A stretch of 37,600 nt of DNA, from positions 1 to 37,600 of IMG/VR virus record IMGVR_UViG_3300042516_002926. The stretch is one strand, 5' to 3'. A model generated the notes under the pieces. The model saw only the letters and a list, made by a program, of their open reading frames with translations. It made no database searches and was not told the origin of the DNA. This DNA is from a virus. Positions 1 to 9,078 of this stretch are shown piece after piece (positions within the stretch are counted from its first letter, which is position 1; each line of letters begins with the position of its first letter). Made by a program: the position numbers and the translations under genes.

Positions 1-195
1 TATGTAGATATGTGTATGATGTCATTATGTTATCATAATATTATAGCAAATAGTACATTTTCATGGTGGGGTGCATACCTAAATCAAAACCCAGAAAAAA
101 TTGTTGTATGCCCTAAGGATTATATAGGACCATCAGATCCAGCAAATCAGTTTATGAATAAAAATTATTATCCAACGGAGTGGATTGCATTATGA
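1..195 (+). CDS. C-terminal end of a GT11-like (alpha-1,2-fucosyltransferase type) glycosyltransferase, partial
   Basis: The reading frame is open from base 1, so only the last 64 residues are in the window. The stretch [12 protein letters not shown] followed by a short strand and a lysine/proline-rich turn is the pattern near the C-terminus of family 11 glycosyltransferases, which transfer fucose (in some members another sugar) from a GDP-sugar to galactose. The stop overlaps the next start as ATGA, so it belongs to the same operon as the sugar genes that follow. The donor and acceptor cannot be judged from this fragment. The family call rests on this one motif. Confidence 0.72.
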   Translation, partial: YVDMCMMSLCYHNIIANSTFSWWGAYLNQNPEKIVVCPKDYIGPSDPANQFMNKNYYPTEWIAL

Positions 196-974
196 CAAAT
201 GAAGATAAAAATTACATAGTACAAAAATTAGCTTCTGCACAGTTAGAACAAATACCATTTACTCACACTGTGATTGATAATTTTTTACCAATTGAATTAG
301 CAAATCAACTCTTTGAAGAATTTCCAGATTTTGAAAATCCAATTTGGTTTAATTATAAAAATAAAATTGAAGATAAAAAACTATTAAGTGATTGGAGACA
401 ATATCCAAAACAAACATATCAAATGTTTTCATTTTTAAATTCCAATTTAATTTTAGAGACATTATCTAATAAATTGAATACCAACTTATTAGCTGATCAT
501 GGTTTACATGGTGGCGGCTGGCATATTCACGCTAATGGCGGAAAATTGAATCCGCATTTAGATTATTCAATACATCCGATGTTAAAAATGCAACGAAAGT
601 TAAATTTAATTATTTATCTTTGCAAAGATTGGGATGAACGATATGGCGGACATTTTGGATTGTATAATCAAGATTTAGAAACTAATAGATCTGGAGAATT
701 AGCAAAAGAAATTGCAGTAGGATTTAATAAAGCTGTTTTATTTGATACTACACAAAATTCGTGGCACGGTTTGAGTCGAGAAGTTAATTGTCCAGCAAAT
801 CAATACAGAAAAAGTTTAGCAATTTATTATTTAACACCACCGCCGGCTAATGTCGATACTAGAGCTAGAGCATTATTTTCTCCTACGGAGGGACAACGTG
901 ATGATAATACTATAACAGAATTAATAGAAAAAAGAGCAGATTTTAATAAATCAAAAGAAGTTTATATAGGATAG
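192..974 (+). CDS. 2-oxoglutarate/Fe(II)-dependent oxygenase, prolyl-4-hydroxylase-like fold
   Basis: 260 residues. The Fe(II)-binding triad of the double-stranded beta-helix is visible: H122-x-D124 (in N-P-H-L-D-Y) and H192 (in S-W-H-G-L), followed by R206-K-S, the usual 2-oxoglutarate carboxylate anchor. Residues between them (L-N-L-I-I-Y-L and G-G-H-F-G-L-Y) match the strand pattern of P4H-type oxygenases. The ATG at 192 overlaps the previous stop as ATGA and is preferred over an in-frame GTG at 180. In phage and O-antigen clusters such enzymes hydroxylate sugars, lipids or peptides; the substrate here is unknown. Position in a glycan operon makes a sugar or glycan-linked substrate plausible, by inference only. 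Confidence 0.8.
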   Translation: MTNEDKNYIVQKLASAQLEQIPFTHTVIDNFLPIELANQLFEEFPDFENPIWFNYKNKIEDKKLLSDWRQYPKQTYQMFSFLNSNLILETLSNKLNTNLLADHGLHGGGWHIHANGGKLNPHLDYSIHPMLKMQRKLNLIIYLCKDWDERYGGHFGLYNQDLETNRSGELAKEIAVGFNKAVLFDTTQNSWHGLSREVNCPANQYRKSLAIYYLTPPPANVDTRARALFSPTEGQRDDNTITELIEKRADFNKSKEVYIG

Positions 975-978
975 TGAT

Positions 979-1932
979 ATGACAAAAGTAGTATATGTAA
1001 CGGGTTGTTTGGGATTCATAGGATCATATGTAACGCGTACGTGTTTAAAAAGAGGATGGTATGTAAAAGGAGTTGATAAAATTACTTATGCATCAAATGA
1101 TCATTTATTAAATGAGTTTTATGAATATGAAAATTTTTCATTTGTTCATTGTGATATTAGCGAATTGAAATTTTTATATGATTGTGACTATATCATCAAT
1201 ACAGCAGCAGAAACTCATGTAGGTAACAGTATTGCTAACAGCGATGAATTCGTTCATTCGAATATCAATGGTGTTCATAATTTATTAGAATTGATAAATA
1301 ATCATAGAGGTGAACATACGAAGAAACCAGTTTTATTACATTTTAGTACTGATGAAGTATATGGTGATATTGAAGATGGAGCACATATTGAGACAGATTT
1401 ATTGAAACCTAGCAATCCATATTCAGCAACAAAAGCAGCTGCAGATATGTTAGTAATGGCGTGGGGCCGTACATATAAGTTACCATATGTTATCGTACGT
1501 CCAACTAATAACTATGGAATAGGTCAATATGTTGAAAAATTAATTCCAAAGGCATGTAAACATTTAAAACTAGGAAAACAGATTCCATTACATAATAACG
1601 GATCACCAATTAGAACATGGTTACACGCACAGGATACTGCTAATGCAATTATGACTATAATTGATTCTGGCATTGAAAATGAAATCTTTAATATATGCGG
1701 TGGTTTTGAGCAAAGTAACTTGGAAACTATAACAAAAGTTATTAAATTATATTATAATGATATAGTAGATATTAATACATATGTTGACTTATCATATAAT
1801 CGACAAGGACAAGATGTACGCTATGCATTAGATGATTCGAAATTAAGATCATTAGGATGGAAGCCAGAACATGATTTTGATACTGAATTAGAAAAAATTG
1901 TAAATTATTACAGACATAAGTTTATATGGTAA
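979..1932 (+). CDS. NAD-dependent nucleotide-sugar epimerase/dehydratase (RmlB-like 4,6-dehydratase)
   Basis: 317-residue extended short-chain dehydrogenase. The NAD-binding G-x-x-G-x-x-G motif is G-C-L-G-F-I-G at residues 9-15. S-T-D-E-V-Y-G begins at S123; the Asp-Glu pair (D125, E126) is characteristic of dTDP-glucose 4,6-dehydratases. The catalytic Y148-x-x-x-K152 lies in Y-S-A-T-K, followed by R-P-T-N-N-Y-G, again RmlB-like. It should oxidise C4, dehydrate C5/C6 and leave a 4-keto-6-deoxy nucleotide sugar, the usual precursor for deoxy, amino and branched sugars. The nucleotide cannot be assigned. Its 3' end overlaps the ThDP gene by 7 bases, so the two are translationally linked. Confidence 0.85.
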   Translation: MTKVVYVTGCLGFIGSYVTRTCLKRGWYVKGVDKITYASNDHLLNEFYEYENFSFVHCDISELKFLYDCDYIINTAAETHVGNSIANSDEFVHSNINGVHNLLELINNHRGEHTKKPVLLHFSTDEVYGDIEDGAHIETDLLKPSNPYSATKAAADMLVMAWGRTYKLPYVIVRPTNNYGIGQYVEKLIPKACKHLKLGKQIPLHNNGSPIRTWLHAQDTANAIMTIIDSGIENEIFNICGGFEQSNLETITKVIKLYYNDIVDINTYVDLSYNRQGQDVRYALDDSKLRSLGWKPEHDFDTELEKIVNYYRHKFIW

Positions 1933-3677
1933 AAGTTAGTGATGTTATAGCAGATTTTTTAGTAAAAAATAATATCGAAGTTATATTTGGAATTATAGGA
2001 TCTGCTAATTCTCATATTTTTGATTCAATAAATAAACATTCTGATATTAAATTAATATCAGTTCATCATGAGCAAGCTGCCGTAATGGCAATGGGCGCAT
2101 ATTATCGAGCTACAGGGAAGCTGTCAGCTGCATTAGTTACTGCAGGCGGAGGATCATCGAATGCATTTACTGGAATTCTTTCGAATTGGGCAGATTCAAT
2201 CCCAGGAATCATTATTTCAGGACAAGAACAATCATATTATATCGATGAATATTCAGATATGAGAATGTATGGTATTCAAGGATATGATTCAGTTGAAACT
2301 TTCAAGAATTGTACTAAGTTATCTGTACGCATTACGAAAGATAATGTAGTTGAGACGTTATCATTAGCTAATTTCATTACTAATAGTAAAAGACCAGGTC
2401 CTGTATATTTGGAGGTACCATTTGATGTTCAAGGACAGTTAATTGAATTTGAACAATTTGTAACGTATGAGCAGCCTATAGATGAACCAATTGAAGAAGC
2501 TAAGTATATTATTAAAAGACTTAATGAAGCAAAACATCCTTTAATATTAGGAGGACACGGAATAAAATTATCAGGAGCTGAAGACTATTTTAGAGAATTT
2601 GTTAACACACATCAAATACCAACCGTATTAAGTTGGTCTGCAGTTGACTTATTAGAAACTGATAATCCTATTAATTTCGGAAGACCTGGGGTACAAGGAC
2701 AACGATCTGCAAATTTTATAGTACAAAATAGTGATTTAATTATTGTATTAGGTAGTAGATTGTCATTATTACAAACAGGTTATTCTAGAAAAGACTTTGC
2801 CCCAAATGCTGAAATAATTCATATTGATATAGATCCAACAGAAACAAAAAAATTCAACGGTAAAAATTATAATGTAGATGTAAAACCATTATTAAAATTA
2901 CTTAATGAATTTAGCATATCACTTGAGCTTGATATCGAAATATGGATAAACTATTGTAATAAAATGAAAGAAGAATATCCATTAGTGATGCCCGAGCATT
3001 TAGCTGACCCCACTAATTCATATACATTTATGGATTGGTTTTCAAACAAAGTACCTGATAACTATACAATTGTTACAGATATGGGAACAGCATTATTGAG
3101 TGGATTTTATGGATTTAATATCAAACCAAATCAAAAGATGTTTACTTCTTTAGGCTTAGGGGAGATGGGATATGGTATTGCAGCAGCAGTAGGCGCTGGA
3201 TTTGGAACGAAACCGGTTATGTGTTTAAACTGTGATGGCGGAATGATGATGAATCTACAAGAACTACAAACAATAAAAACGCACAACTTACCAGTTAAAA
3301 TAGTTATCTTTAATAACGATGGCTATTTAATGATTAAACATACGCAAAACATATTATTCAATGGAAATCGTACATGTGTTGATAAGAAAACAGGTGTAGA
3401 ACTTCCAGATTATAAAAAAGTAGCAGCTGCATTTGAATATGAATATTATACAATAGATAACGTTGATGAATTTATAACTTCAAATAATCAAGCAATATTA
3501 GAAGTATTTATGGACCCAGATCAAGAATTTATACCTAAAGTAAGAGGTATTAAAAATGATGATAATACAATTCAAGCAGGTTTATTAGAAGAAATGTCAC
3601 CATTGATATCATATGAACAAATAAAACAAGCAATGATATCTGGAATTAATGAACGGAGTAAAACAATAATAAGATGA
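1926..3677 (+). CDS. Thiamine diphosphate-dependent enzyme, acetolactate synthase-like
   Basis: 583 residues with the three-domain layout of the acetolactate synthase/pyruvate decarboxylase superfamily. The cofactor-activating glutamate is E49 in H-H-E-Q-A-A. The C-terminal diphosphate/Mg site is C-D-G-G (436-439) followed 27 residues later by N-N-D (463-465). These enzymes decarboxylate a 2-oxo acid and either release or transfer the resulting acyl carbanion. Beside a 4,6-dehydratase and a reductase it resembles the role of YerE, which adds a two-carbon branch to a 4-keto sugar in yersiniose biosynthesis. No valine or isoleucine genes are nearby, so an amino-acid role is unlikely. The exact donor 2-oxo acid is unknown. 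It overlaps the following gene by ATGA. Confidence 0.85.
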   Translation: MVKVSDVIADFLVKNNIEVIFGIIGSANSHIFDSINKHSDIKLISVHHEQAAVMAMGAYYRATGKLSAALVTAGGGSSNAFTGILSNWADSIPGIIISGQEQSYYIDEYSDMRMYGIQGYDSVETFKNCTKLSVRITKDNVVETLSLANFITNSKRPGPVYLEVPFDVQGQLIEFEQFVTYEQPIDEPIEEAKYIIKRLNEAKHPLILGGHGIKLSGAEDYFREFVNTHQIPTVLSWSAVDLLETDNPINFGRPGVQGQRSANFIVQNSDLIIVLGSRLSLLQTGYSRKDFAPNAEIIHIDIDPTETKKFNGKNYNVDVKPLLKLLNEFSISLELDIEIWINYCNKMKEEYPLVMPEHLADPTNSYTFMDWFSNKVPDNYTIVTDMGTALLSGFYGFNIKPNQKMFTSLGLGEMGYGIAAAVGAGFGTKPVMCLNCDGGMMMNLQELQTIKTHNLPVKIVIFNNDGYLMIKHTQNILFNGNRTCVDKKTGVELPDYKKVAAAFEYEYYTIDNVDEFITSNNQAILEVFMDPDQEFIPKVRGIKNDDNTIQAGLLEEMSPLISYEQIKQAMISGINERSKTIIR

Positions 3678-4537
3678 CTAAAATTAAAGTAGCAATCATA
3701 GGTACGGGTAATATCGGTACCGATTTATTATTAAAATCAATTAAAACTGATTTTATCAATATCGTTGCATTTGTCGGTAGACGATTAGATTCACCTACTA
3801 TGAAAATTGCACAAGAGAAAGGCATAACAACTTCGGATCTAGGTATTCAATACTTTATTGATAATCCTAACTGCTGTGATGTAGTATATGATTGTACAAG
3901 TGCGGCAGATGCTAAAGAACATGCAAAAATATTCAAAGAACAAGGTATCAAAGTAATAGATTTAACGCCGGCTAAAGTAGGAGATATGTGTGTCCCAGAT
4001 GTTAATGCTGAAATGATATTAACTGATGATAACGTTAATATGATTACATGCGGAGGTCAAGCATCAATGCCAATGTTACATTTGTTATCTAAACGATGCA
4101 TCGGATTAGAATATGTAGAGATTGTATCGCAAATTGCATCTAAAAGTGCAGGAATGGCTACTAGAATTAATGTTGATAATTATATTGCAACTACAAGAAA
4201 AGCAATCACAAAGTTTACTGGATGTAAAAATACAAAAGTAATACTTAATCTTAATCCAGCTGAACCATGTGTGGATATGCAAACAACTATTTTTATTAAA
4301 ACTAAAGATATTAACTTTATTGGATTGATAGAAGAGATTGCTGAAAAGATAGAAGAACTAAAAACTTATATACCGCATTATGAATTAGTATTGCCGCCGA
4401 CAATGAACGAAGCTGGAGTATTAGTATTAAGTATTAGAGTTAAAGGAGCTGGCGATTATCTGCCAGAGTATGCAGGAAATTTAGATATTATTAACTGCGC
4501 TGCTATTAAAGTTACGCAAAAATTAACAGAAGTATGA
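3674..4537 (+). CDS. Acylating acetaldehyde dehydrogenase (DmpF/MhpF/BphJ type)
   Basis: 287 residues, close to the length of the family. N-terminal Rossmann motif G-T-G-N-I-G at about 10-15; the catalytic thiol is C126 in T-C-G-G-Q-A, which fits the family. These NAD(P)- and CoA-dependent enzymes interconvert acetaldehyde and acetyl-CoA and normally form a channelling complex with a 4-hydroxy-2-oxovalerate aldolase, which is exactly the next gene. In catabolic bacteria the pair closes aromatic meta-cleavage pathways; no other gene of such a pathway is here, so a biosynthetic use in sugar assembly is more likely. ATGA-type overlaps at both ends indicate coordinated translation. Confidence 0.87.
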   Translation: MTKIKVAIIGTGNIGTDLLLKSIKTDFINIVAFVGRRLDSPTMKIAQEKGITTSDLGIQYFIDNPNCCDVVYDCTSAADAKEHAKIFKEQGIKVIDLTPAKVGDMCVPDVNAEMILTDDNVNMITCGGQASMPMLHLLSKRCIGLEYVEIVSQIASKSAGMATRINVDNYIATTRKAITKFTGCKNTKVILNLNPAEPCVDMQTTIFIKTKDINFIGLIEEIAEKIEELKTYIPHYELVLPPTMNEAGVLVLSIRVKGAGDYLPEYAGNLDIINCAAIKVTQKLTEV

Positions 4538-5535
4538 AAAAAATTATTATAACAGATTCTAGTTTACGCGACGGAAATCATAGTGTTAAACATACTATTA
4601 GTTTAGATAGTATTGAAAAGTATTGTCAGTTTGCAGATAAGGTTGGAATTCCAATTGTAGAAGTTGGCCATGGCAATGGATTAGCAGCTTCTTCTTTATT
4701 AATTGGAAAATCTCCAAATACAGATAAAGAGATGCTTATTACTGCTAAGAAATATTTAAAGAATTCGAAGTTAGGCATTCATACTATTCCGGGATTATCA
4801 ACTGTCGATGACGCCATGGCAGCTGCCGACTATGGTGTCGATGTATTTCGAGTAGCTACTCATTGTACTGAAGCTACATTAGCTAAATCACATATTGAAT
4901 ATCTTGCAAAAGCAGGAAAAGAAGTATATGGCGTATTGATGATGAGTGCATTAATTACTGCAGATGAATTAGTAGAACAAGCAAAAATCATGGAAAGTTA
5001 TGGCGCACAAGCTATCATCATTATGGATTCGACTGGTACATATCTTCCTAGCGATGTACAAGAACGTATCTCAAAACTAAAAGCTCACACCAACATTAAA
5101 GTAGGCTTTCATGCTCACAATAACCTAGGATGTGCAGTAGCTAATTCATTAGTAGCTGTTCAGTCAGGAGCTGATATGATCGATGTATGCATAAGAGGTT
5201 TTGGTGCTGGTGCAGGTAATGCTCCTTTAGAGTTAATACTTCCAGTATTTGAGAAGAGTGGATTTTTAACTGGTATTGACTTTGAAGAGACAATCAAAGA
5301 AGCAGATCGCGTTATGGATTATCTTGTGCCAAATGTTCCAATTACAACGCCAATTAATGTTTTAACTGGTTTAACAAAATTATTTTCAGGATTTGAGAAA
5401 CCAATTATAAAGGCATCTAAACTATACGGTATAGAGTATTCATCTCTTATATTTGAATTAGGTAATAGAAAATTAGTAGCCGGCCAGGAAGATTTAATTT
5501 TAGAAGTTGCACAAAAATTAAAAGAAAATAAATGA
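4534..5535 (+). CDS. 4-hydroxy-2-oxovalerate aldolase-like protein (DmpG/MhpE/BphI family)
   Basis: 333-residue TIM-barrel aldolase of the HMG-CoA lyase-like group. N-terminal D-S-S-L-R-D-G-N-H is the substrate- and metal-binding signature (usual form D-T-T-L-R-D-G-x-H), and H-A-H-N-N-L-G carries the metal-binding histidines. The G-F-G-A-G-A-G-N glycine loop is also family-like. It should cleave, or in reverse form, a 4-hydroxy-2-oxo acid from pyruvate and an aldehyde. Its partner dehydrogenase precedes it with a 4-base overlap and a sugar reductase follows with another. Against a purely catabolic reading, all neighbours are nucleotide-sugar and glycosyltransfer genes. Confidence 0.87.
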   Translation: MKKIIITDSSLRDGNHSVKHTISLDSIEKYCQFADKVGIPIVEVGHGNGLAASSLLIGKSPNTDKEMLITAKKYLKNSKLGIHTIPGLSTVDDAMAAADYGVDVFRVATHCTEATLAKSHIEYLAKAGKEVYGVLMMSALITADELVEQAKIMESYGAQAIIIMDSTGTYLPSDVQERISKLKAHTNIKVGFHAHNNLGCAVANSLVAVQSGADMIDVCIRGFGAGAGNAPLELILPVFEKSGFLTGIDFEETIKEADRVMDYLVPNVPITTPINVLTGLTKLFSGFEKPIIKASKLYGIEYSSLIFELGNRKLVAGQEDLILEVAQKLKENK

Positions 5536-6338
5536 AAATTTTAATCACCGGCGGAAATGGTTATATTGCTAAGAGTTTATATTCATACTTATATACTGAT
5601 TATGATATAACTATCATCACGCGAAATGATTTTGATTTAACAGATAGAAGTGCAACCGATTTATACTTTAAAGATAAATATTTTGATTTAGTAATACATA
5701 CAGCAATTAAAGGTGGCAATAGATTACATGTAGATAAATCTAATATTACACACGAAAACTTAAGTATGTTTTATAATTTGTGGAATAATAAACGTAAATT
5801 TAATCAACTTATAAGTTTTGGCTCCGGTGCCGAAGATGGTATGCCAGTTAGCCCATATGGATTAAGTAAACATGTAATATCAAAACTAATTGATAATATA
5901 GAATATTTTTATAATATAAGAATATTTGGCGTTTTTGATGAGAATGAATTAGAATCTAGATTCATTAAATCTAATATACAACGTTATATTAATAAACAAC
6001 CAATAATCATTCATCAAGATAAATTTATGGATTTTTTCTATATGAAAGATTTAGTATCAATTATTAAATTTTATTTGAAACGAGATCGAGTTTGGGAGTC
6101 CCCACCTCATAGTTTAGATTGTTGTTATCAAACAAAATATATGCTATCAGACATTGCAACAATGATCAATGAATTAGATTCACATAAAGTTAAAATTATT
6201 ATAGAATCATCTGATATTGCAAATCCATATACTGGTACATTTAATACACCGGTTATTGAAAATACTAATATTCCAGTTATTGATTATATTGGCATCGAAA
6301 CTGGTATACAACAAGTTTATGAAAAATTAAGGAAATAA
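5532..6338 (+). CDS. NAD-dependent sugar epimerase/reductase (GDP-fucose synthase/RmlD-like SDR)
   Basis: 268-residue extended SDR. N-terminal M-K-I-L-I-T-G-G-N-G-Y-I-A carries the nucleotide-binding glycines (final G replaced by A), and S-P-Y-G-L-S-K supplies the catalytic Tyr-x-x-x-Lys. The acidic turn and short C-terminal region look like WcaG/RmlD reductases, which finish 6-deoxy sugars by reducing the 4-keto group, sometimes after epimerisation. It is shorter than typical GDP-fucose synthase (about 320 residues). It probably reduces the keto or branched intermediate made by the upstream enzymes; this is inference from order. ATGA overlap with the aldolase and TAATG overlap with the GT2 gene. 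Confidence 0.78.
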   Translation: MKILITGGNGYIAKSLYSYLYTDYDITIITRNDFDLTDRSATDLYFKDKYFDLVIHTAIKGGNRLHVDKSNITHENLSMFYNLWNNKRKFNQLISFGSGAEDGMPVSPYGLSKHVISKLIDNIEYFYNIRIFGVFDENELESRFIKSNIQRYINKQPIIIHQDKFMDFFYMKDLVSIIKFYLKRDRVWESPPHSLDCCYQTKYMLSDIATMINELDSHKVKIIIESSDIANPYTGTFNTPVIENTNIPVIDYIGIETGIQQVYEKLRK

Positions 6339-7561
6339 TGAGAATTAGTTTTATAATTCCTTCTCGGAATAATTTAAAGTATTTGCAACAAGCTGTTTCA
6401 TCAATTACAGATTGTTATGGCACGGAACATGATATTGTTTTGTTAGATGATGCATCAACAGATGGTACGTGGGATTGGATTCAATCTTTAGATGGCGATC
6501 ATTTTGTTAAGTATAGAAACGACGGCCCAGAACGAGTAGGGCATACAATACTATATGATAAAGGTGTAGAATTAAGCAGAACGGAAATCTTTAGCATTCT
6601 TCACGCAGATATGATTACAACAAAGAATCATATTCCTAATTCATTAAAATATATGAAGCCAGGTGTTGTAGTTGCTGCAACTCGTATTGAGCCACCATTA
6701 CACCCACCAGGACCGGAAAAACATGTAAGAGCATTTGGATTTGAGCCCGAAGAGTTCGAACGTGATGCATTTTTGAAAGATGTGGAGGTTCTTGAACTAG
6801 AAAATGCAGATAAGCACACAAACGGGATCTTTGCCCCATGGATGATGTATAAATCAGACTTCGAAGCAATTGGAGGACATGATCCTTTATTTGCACCAAT
6901 GGAATTAGAAGATTCAGATATCTTTAATAGAATGCATTTAGCTGGGTATGAATTAATACAAAGCCGCGATTCATTTGTATATCATATGACGTGTAGAGGA
7001 AGTAGATTCAAAGATGGAATTGAAATCGAAGCAGAGATTCCATTACCAGATGGTACAATTTGGTATAAACCCAAAGACTCAGAAGAATATAAAGCATTAA
7101 GAGCAATTAAATTTAGAGAGTGGTGGAGAAAATGGGGACAAAATGTTCTTCACGATGAATTAATGATGCCAAAGGTCTTACCTAAATATAACATTGCTTT
7201 TGTAGTTAAAACTTGCAATTCACAAATGTTAGAATTATTAGAGCCATGGTGTGATGGAATCTATATAGATGATGATATGCAAGTTTTAACATCTCATTAT
7301 ATAGATCAAGAACAAAAAAATACATTGTATGATTTAGAAAAACGAATATTTCGTATTGGCCATAATGATCCAGAAGGAGAAAATGATATCATTGTTACAA
7401 TTGATAGAAAAACATTTACGGATTATGATTATCAGCTAATACAAAATTTATCAGCAATCATACAAGATTCCGGAGAACCTGGTACATTTAGGTTGAATAA
7501 TTTAGATATTACAATTATTTCTAAAGAATCTTACGTATCAGATCTGATCGTTTGCAAATAA
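6338..7561 (+). CDS. Family 2 glycosyltransferase with a C-terminal extension
   Basis: 407 residues. The first ~240 are a GT-A domain: opening strand S-F-I-I-P-S-R-N-N, D-D-A-S-T-D-G-T in the nucleotide-binding region, a H-A-D motif at 89-91 taking the place of the metal-binding D-x-D, and E-L-E-D-S-D-I-F-N-R as the acidic acceptor-side region. The remaining ~150 residues are acidic and match no domain I recognise. It probably transfers the sugar built by the upstream genes; acceptor unknown. It starts with a TAATG overlap and ends the operon: the next gene lies 58 bases on with its own strong ribosome-binding site. Confidence 0.85.
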   Translation: MRISFIIPSRNNLKYLQQAVSSITDCYGTEHDIVLLDDASTDGTWDWIQSLDGDHFVKYRNDGPERVGHTILYDKGVELSRTEIFSILHADMITTKNHIPNSLKYMKPGVVVAATRIEPPLHPPGPEKHVRAFGFEPEEFERDAFLKDVEVLELENADKHTNGIFAPWMMYKSDFEAIGGHDPLFAPMELEDSDIFNRMHLAGYELIQSRDSFVYHMTCRGSRFKDGIEIEAEIPLPDGTIWYKPKDSEEYKALRAIKFREWWRKWGQNVLHDELMMPKVLPKYNIAFVVKTCNSQMLELLEPWCDGIYIDDDMQVLTSHYIDQEQKNTLYDLEKRIFRIGHNDPEGENDIIVTIDRKTFTDYDYQLIQNLSAIIQDSGEPGTFRLNNLDITIISKESYVSDLIVCK

Positions 7562-7619
7562 CTTTCTGTTTAAATTGTCCTTTGCCATATTTATATAAAA
7601 AATAAAAAGGAGAGAGTTT

Positions 7620-7868
7620 ATGGCAAAGTTTACAGACATTTTTAAAAATTCAAATGATTTCAATGAAAAAACAATCATTGGATTTATGTCATTCGCAGTT
7701 ATGGCGCTAGCAATGATAATAGATCTAATTACAGGTTATTTCGGAAATGAATTGAAACTTAATGAATACATTTACAATTCATTTGTAGTTGTTACATTAG
7801 GAAGTCTAGGAATTGCAGGTTTAGAAAAATTTGCGGGTAAAAAAGGTTCTGATACTACAGAAGAATAA
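7620..7868 (+). CDS. Small two-helix membrane protein, holin-like
   Basis: 82 residues with two hydrophobic segments (about 21-41 and 53-70) separated by a short polar turn, and a charged tail K-K-G-S-D-T-T-E-E. Size, topology and position just before an endolysin suggest a holin or a holin partner. The AGGAGAG sequence 4-10 bases before the ATG is one of the clearest Shine-Dalgarno sites in the window. An AT-rich TATTTATATAAAA block upstream (about 7589-7600) may be the -10 region of a lysis promoter. A second, better holin match lies at 9078, so this one could be an antiholin or a pinholin; that is not decided by the sequence. Confidence 0.6.
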   Translation: MAKFTDIFKNSNDFNEKTIIGFMSFAVMALAMIIDLITGYFGNELKLNEYIYNSFVVVTLGSLGIAGLEKFAGKKGSDTTEE

Positions 7869-7876
7869 GGATAACA

Positions 7877-8488
7877 ATGAGTTTAAAAAGTTTACAAGAA
7901 AAAGTAGGTGTTACGGCTGACGGAGCTTTCGGTCCAGGAACATTAAAAGCAGCAATGGCTTTTTATAAATTAACACCAGTACGTGCAGCACACTTCTTTG
8001 CACAGACAGCACACGAAACGGGTGAGTATAAATTATTCACTGAAAATTTAAATTATTCAGCGAGTGGTCTTCAAGGTGTATTTGGAAAGTACTTTCCGGG
8101 TAACTTAGAAGAGTCTTATGCTCGTAATCCAGAAAAGATTGCTAACAGAGTTTATGCAGATCGTATGGGTAATGGAAATGAAGCTTCAGGCGATGGTTGG
8201 AAATACCGCGGAAGAGGTGCTTTACAATTAACTGGTAAATCAAATTATAAAGCATTTGCAGATTACCTAGGGAAACCTGAGATTATGGAAACACCGGATC
8301 TAGTTTCAACAACATATGCATTTGAATCAGCAATGTTCTTTTTTGATCGTAACAAACTTTGGTCAATTTGTGATCAAGGTGTTAATGATGCATCTATCTT
8401 GGCATTGACAAAACGTATCAATGGTGGTACAAATGGTTTGGATCATAGAAAACAATTAACTAACAAATATTATGGATATGTAAAGTAA
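7877..8488 (+). CDS. GH19 (chitinase-like) endolysin with a short peptidoglycan-binding start
   Basis: 203 residues. The first ~25 residues (L-Q-E-K-V-G-V-T-A-D-G-A-F-G-P-G-T) are the repeat signature of PG_binding_1 domains, though only part of one. The rest is a glycoside hydrolase 19 domain: H46-E47-T-G carries the catalytic glutamate, followed by E-N-L-N-Y-S, Y-R-G-R-G-A-L-Q-L-T-G and the G-G-x-N-G-L turn. Phage GH19 enzymes cut peptidoglycan glycan strands at lysis. There is no signal peptide, so it depends on a holin. It overlaps the following lysis gene as TAATG, with AAGGAT upstream as a modest ribosome-binding site. Confidence 0.92.
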   Translation: MSLKSLQEKVGVTADGAFGPGTLKAAMAFYKLTPVRAAHFFAQTAHETGEYKLFTENLNYSASGLQGVFGKYFPGNLEESYARNPEKIANRVYADRMGNGNEASGDGWKYRGRGALQLTGKSNYKAFADYLGKPEIMETPDLVSTTYAFESAMFFFDRNKLWSICDQGVNDASILALTKRINGGTNGLDHRKQLTNKYYGYVK

Positions 8489-9078
8489 TGGCATATACAA
8501 GAGAACAAATTGAAACAGCTGTTAAAGCCAAGGGATATGCTTGGTTTGAAGGCGCAAAAGACTTCGACGTTAATATTGTAGGAGTTAGAAATTCAGCAAC
8601 AGGCGATAAAGTAACAAACGTATTTGATGATATGATGACTGTATCGTATAAAGAAGGTGGCGAATGGAAATTTGCATCGTGGCCTTGTACAACTGATCCT
8701 GGAACAAAAGGTGTTAAACAATATCATAATGCTGCAGGTGTAGCTCGTTTGGTAGAAGGACAATATAGAGGTTCTCATACTTTAGGATTGCACCAAGGTA
8801 AATATGAAGCTCTTAAACAAGCAAAACCAGTTAAAGTTTATCGTGATGCAAATCGTGATATGATTTATGACGAAAGCAAAGTTGCTGAGGGTGTATTTGG
8901 AATCAATATTCACAAAGCAGGCGCAGATTCAACATATGTTGAGAATTGGAGCGAAGGATGTCAAGTATTTAAGAAGTCAGCTGACTTTGATGCGTTTATG
9001 GCAATTTGTCGTAAAGCAGCTGCCATCCATGGTAAATCATTTACTTATACATTAATTGAATCAGCGGATATTAAGTAA
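8488..9078 (+). CDS. Probable second cell-wall enzyme, L,D-transpeptidase (YkuD)-like
   Basis: 196 residues, no signal peptide. The C-terminal half has G-I-N-I-H-K-A-G, then 13 residues later W-S-E-G-C-Q-V-F; this His ... S-x-G-C arrangement resembles the catalytic motif of YkuD-type L,D-transpeptidases (H-x-x-x ... S-x-G-C). R-D-A-N-R-D before it suggests a calcium-like loop. It lies between an endolysin and a holin with TAATG overlaps on both sides, so a lysis or wall-remodelling role is likely. Whether it cuts or forms cross-links is not visible. A catalytically unrelated fold with a chance SxGC is possible but less likely. Confidence 0.6.
   Translation: MAYTREQIETAVKAKGYAWFEGAKDFDVNIVGVRNSATGDKVTNVFDDMMTVSYKEGGEWKFASWPCTTDPGTKGVKQYHNAAGVARLVEGQYRGSHTLGLHQGKYEALKQAKPVKVYRDANRDMIYDESKVAEGVFGINIHKAGADSTYVENWSEGCQVFKKSADFDAFMAICRKAAAIHGKSFTYTLIESADIK

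Noticed and set aside
180-191. GTG at 180 as the start of the 2OG oxygenase.
   Set aside because: The ATG at 192 makes the ATGA overlap used throughout this operon; the GTG has no ribosome-binding site.
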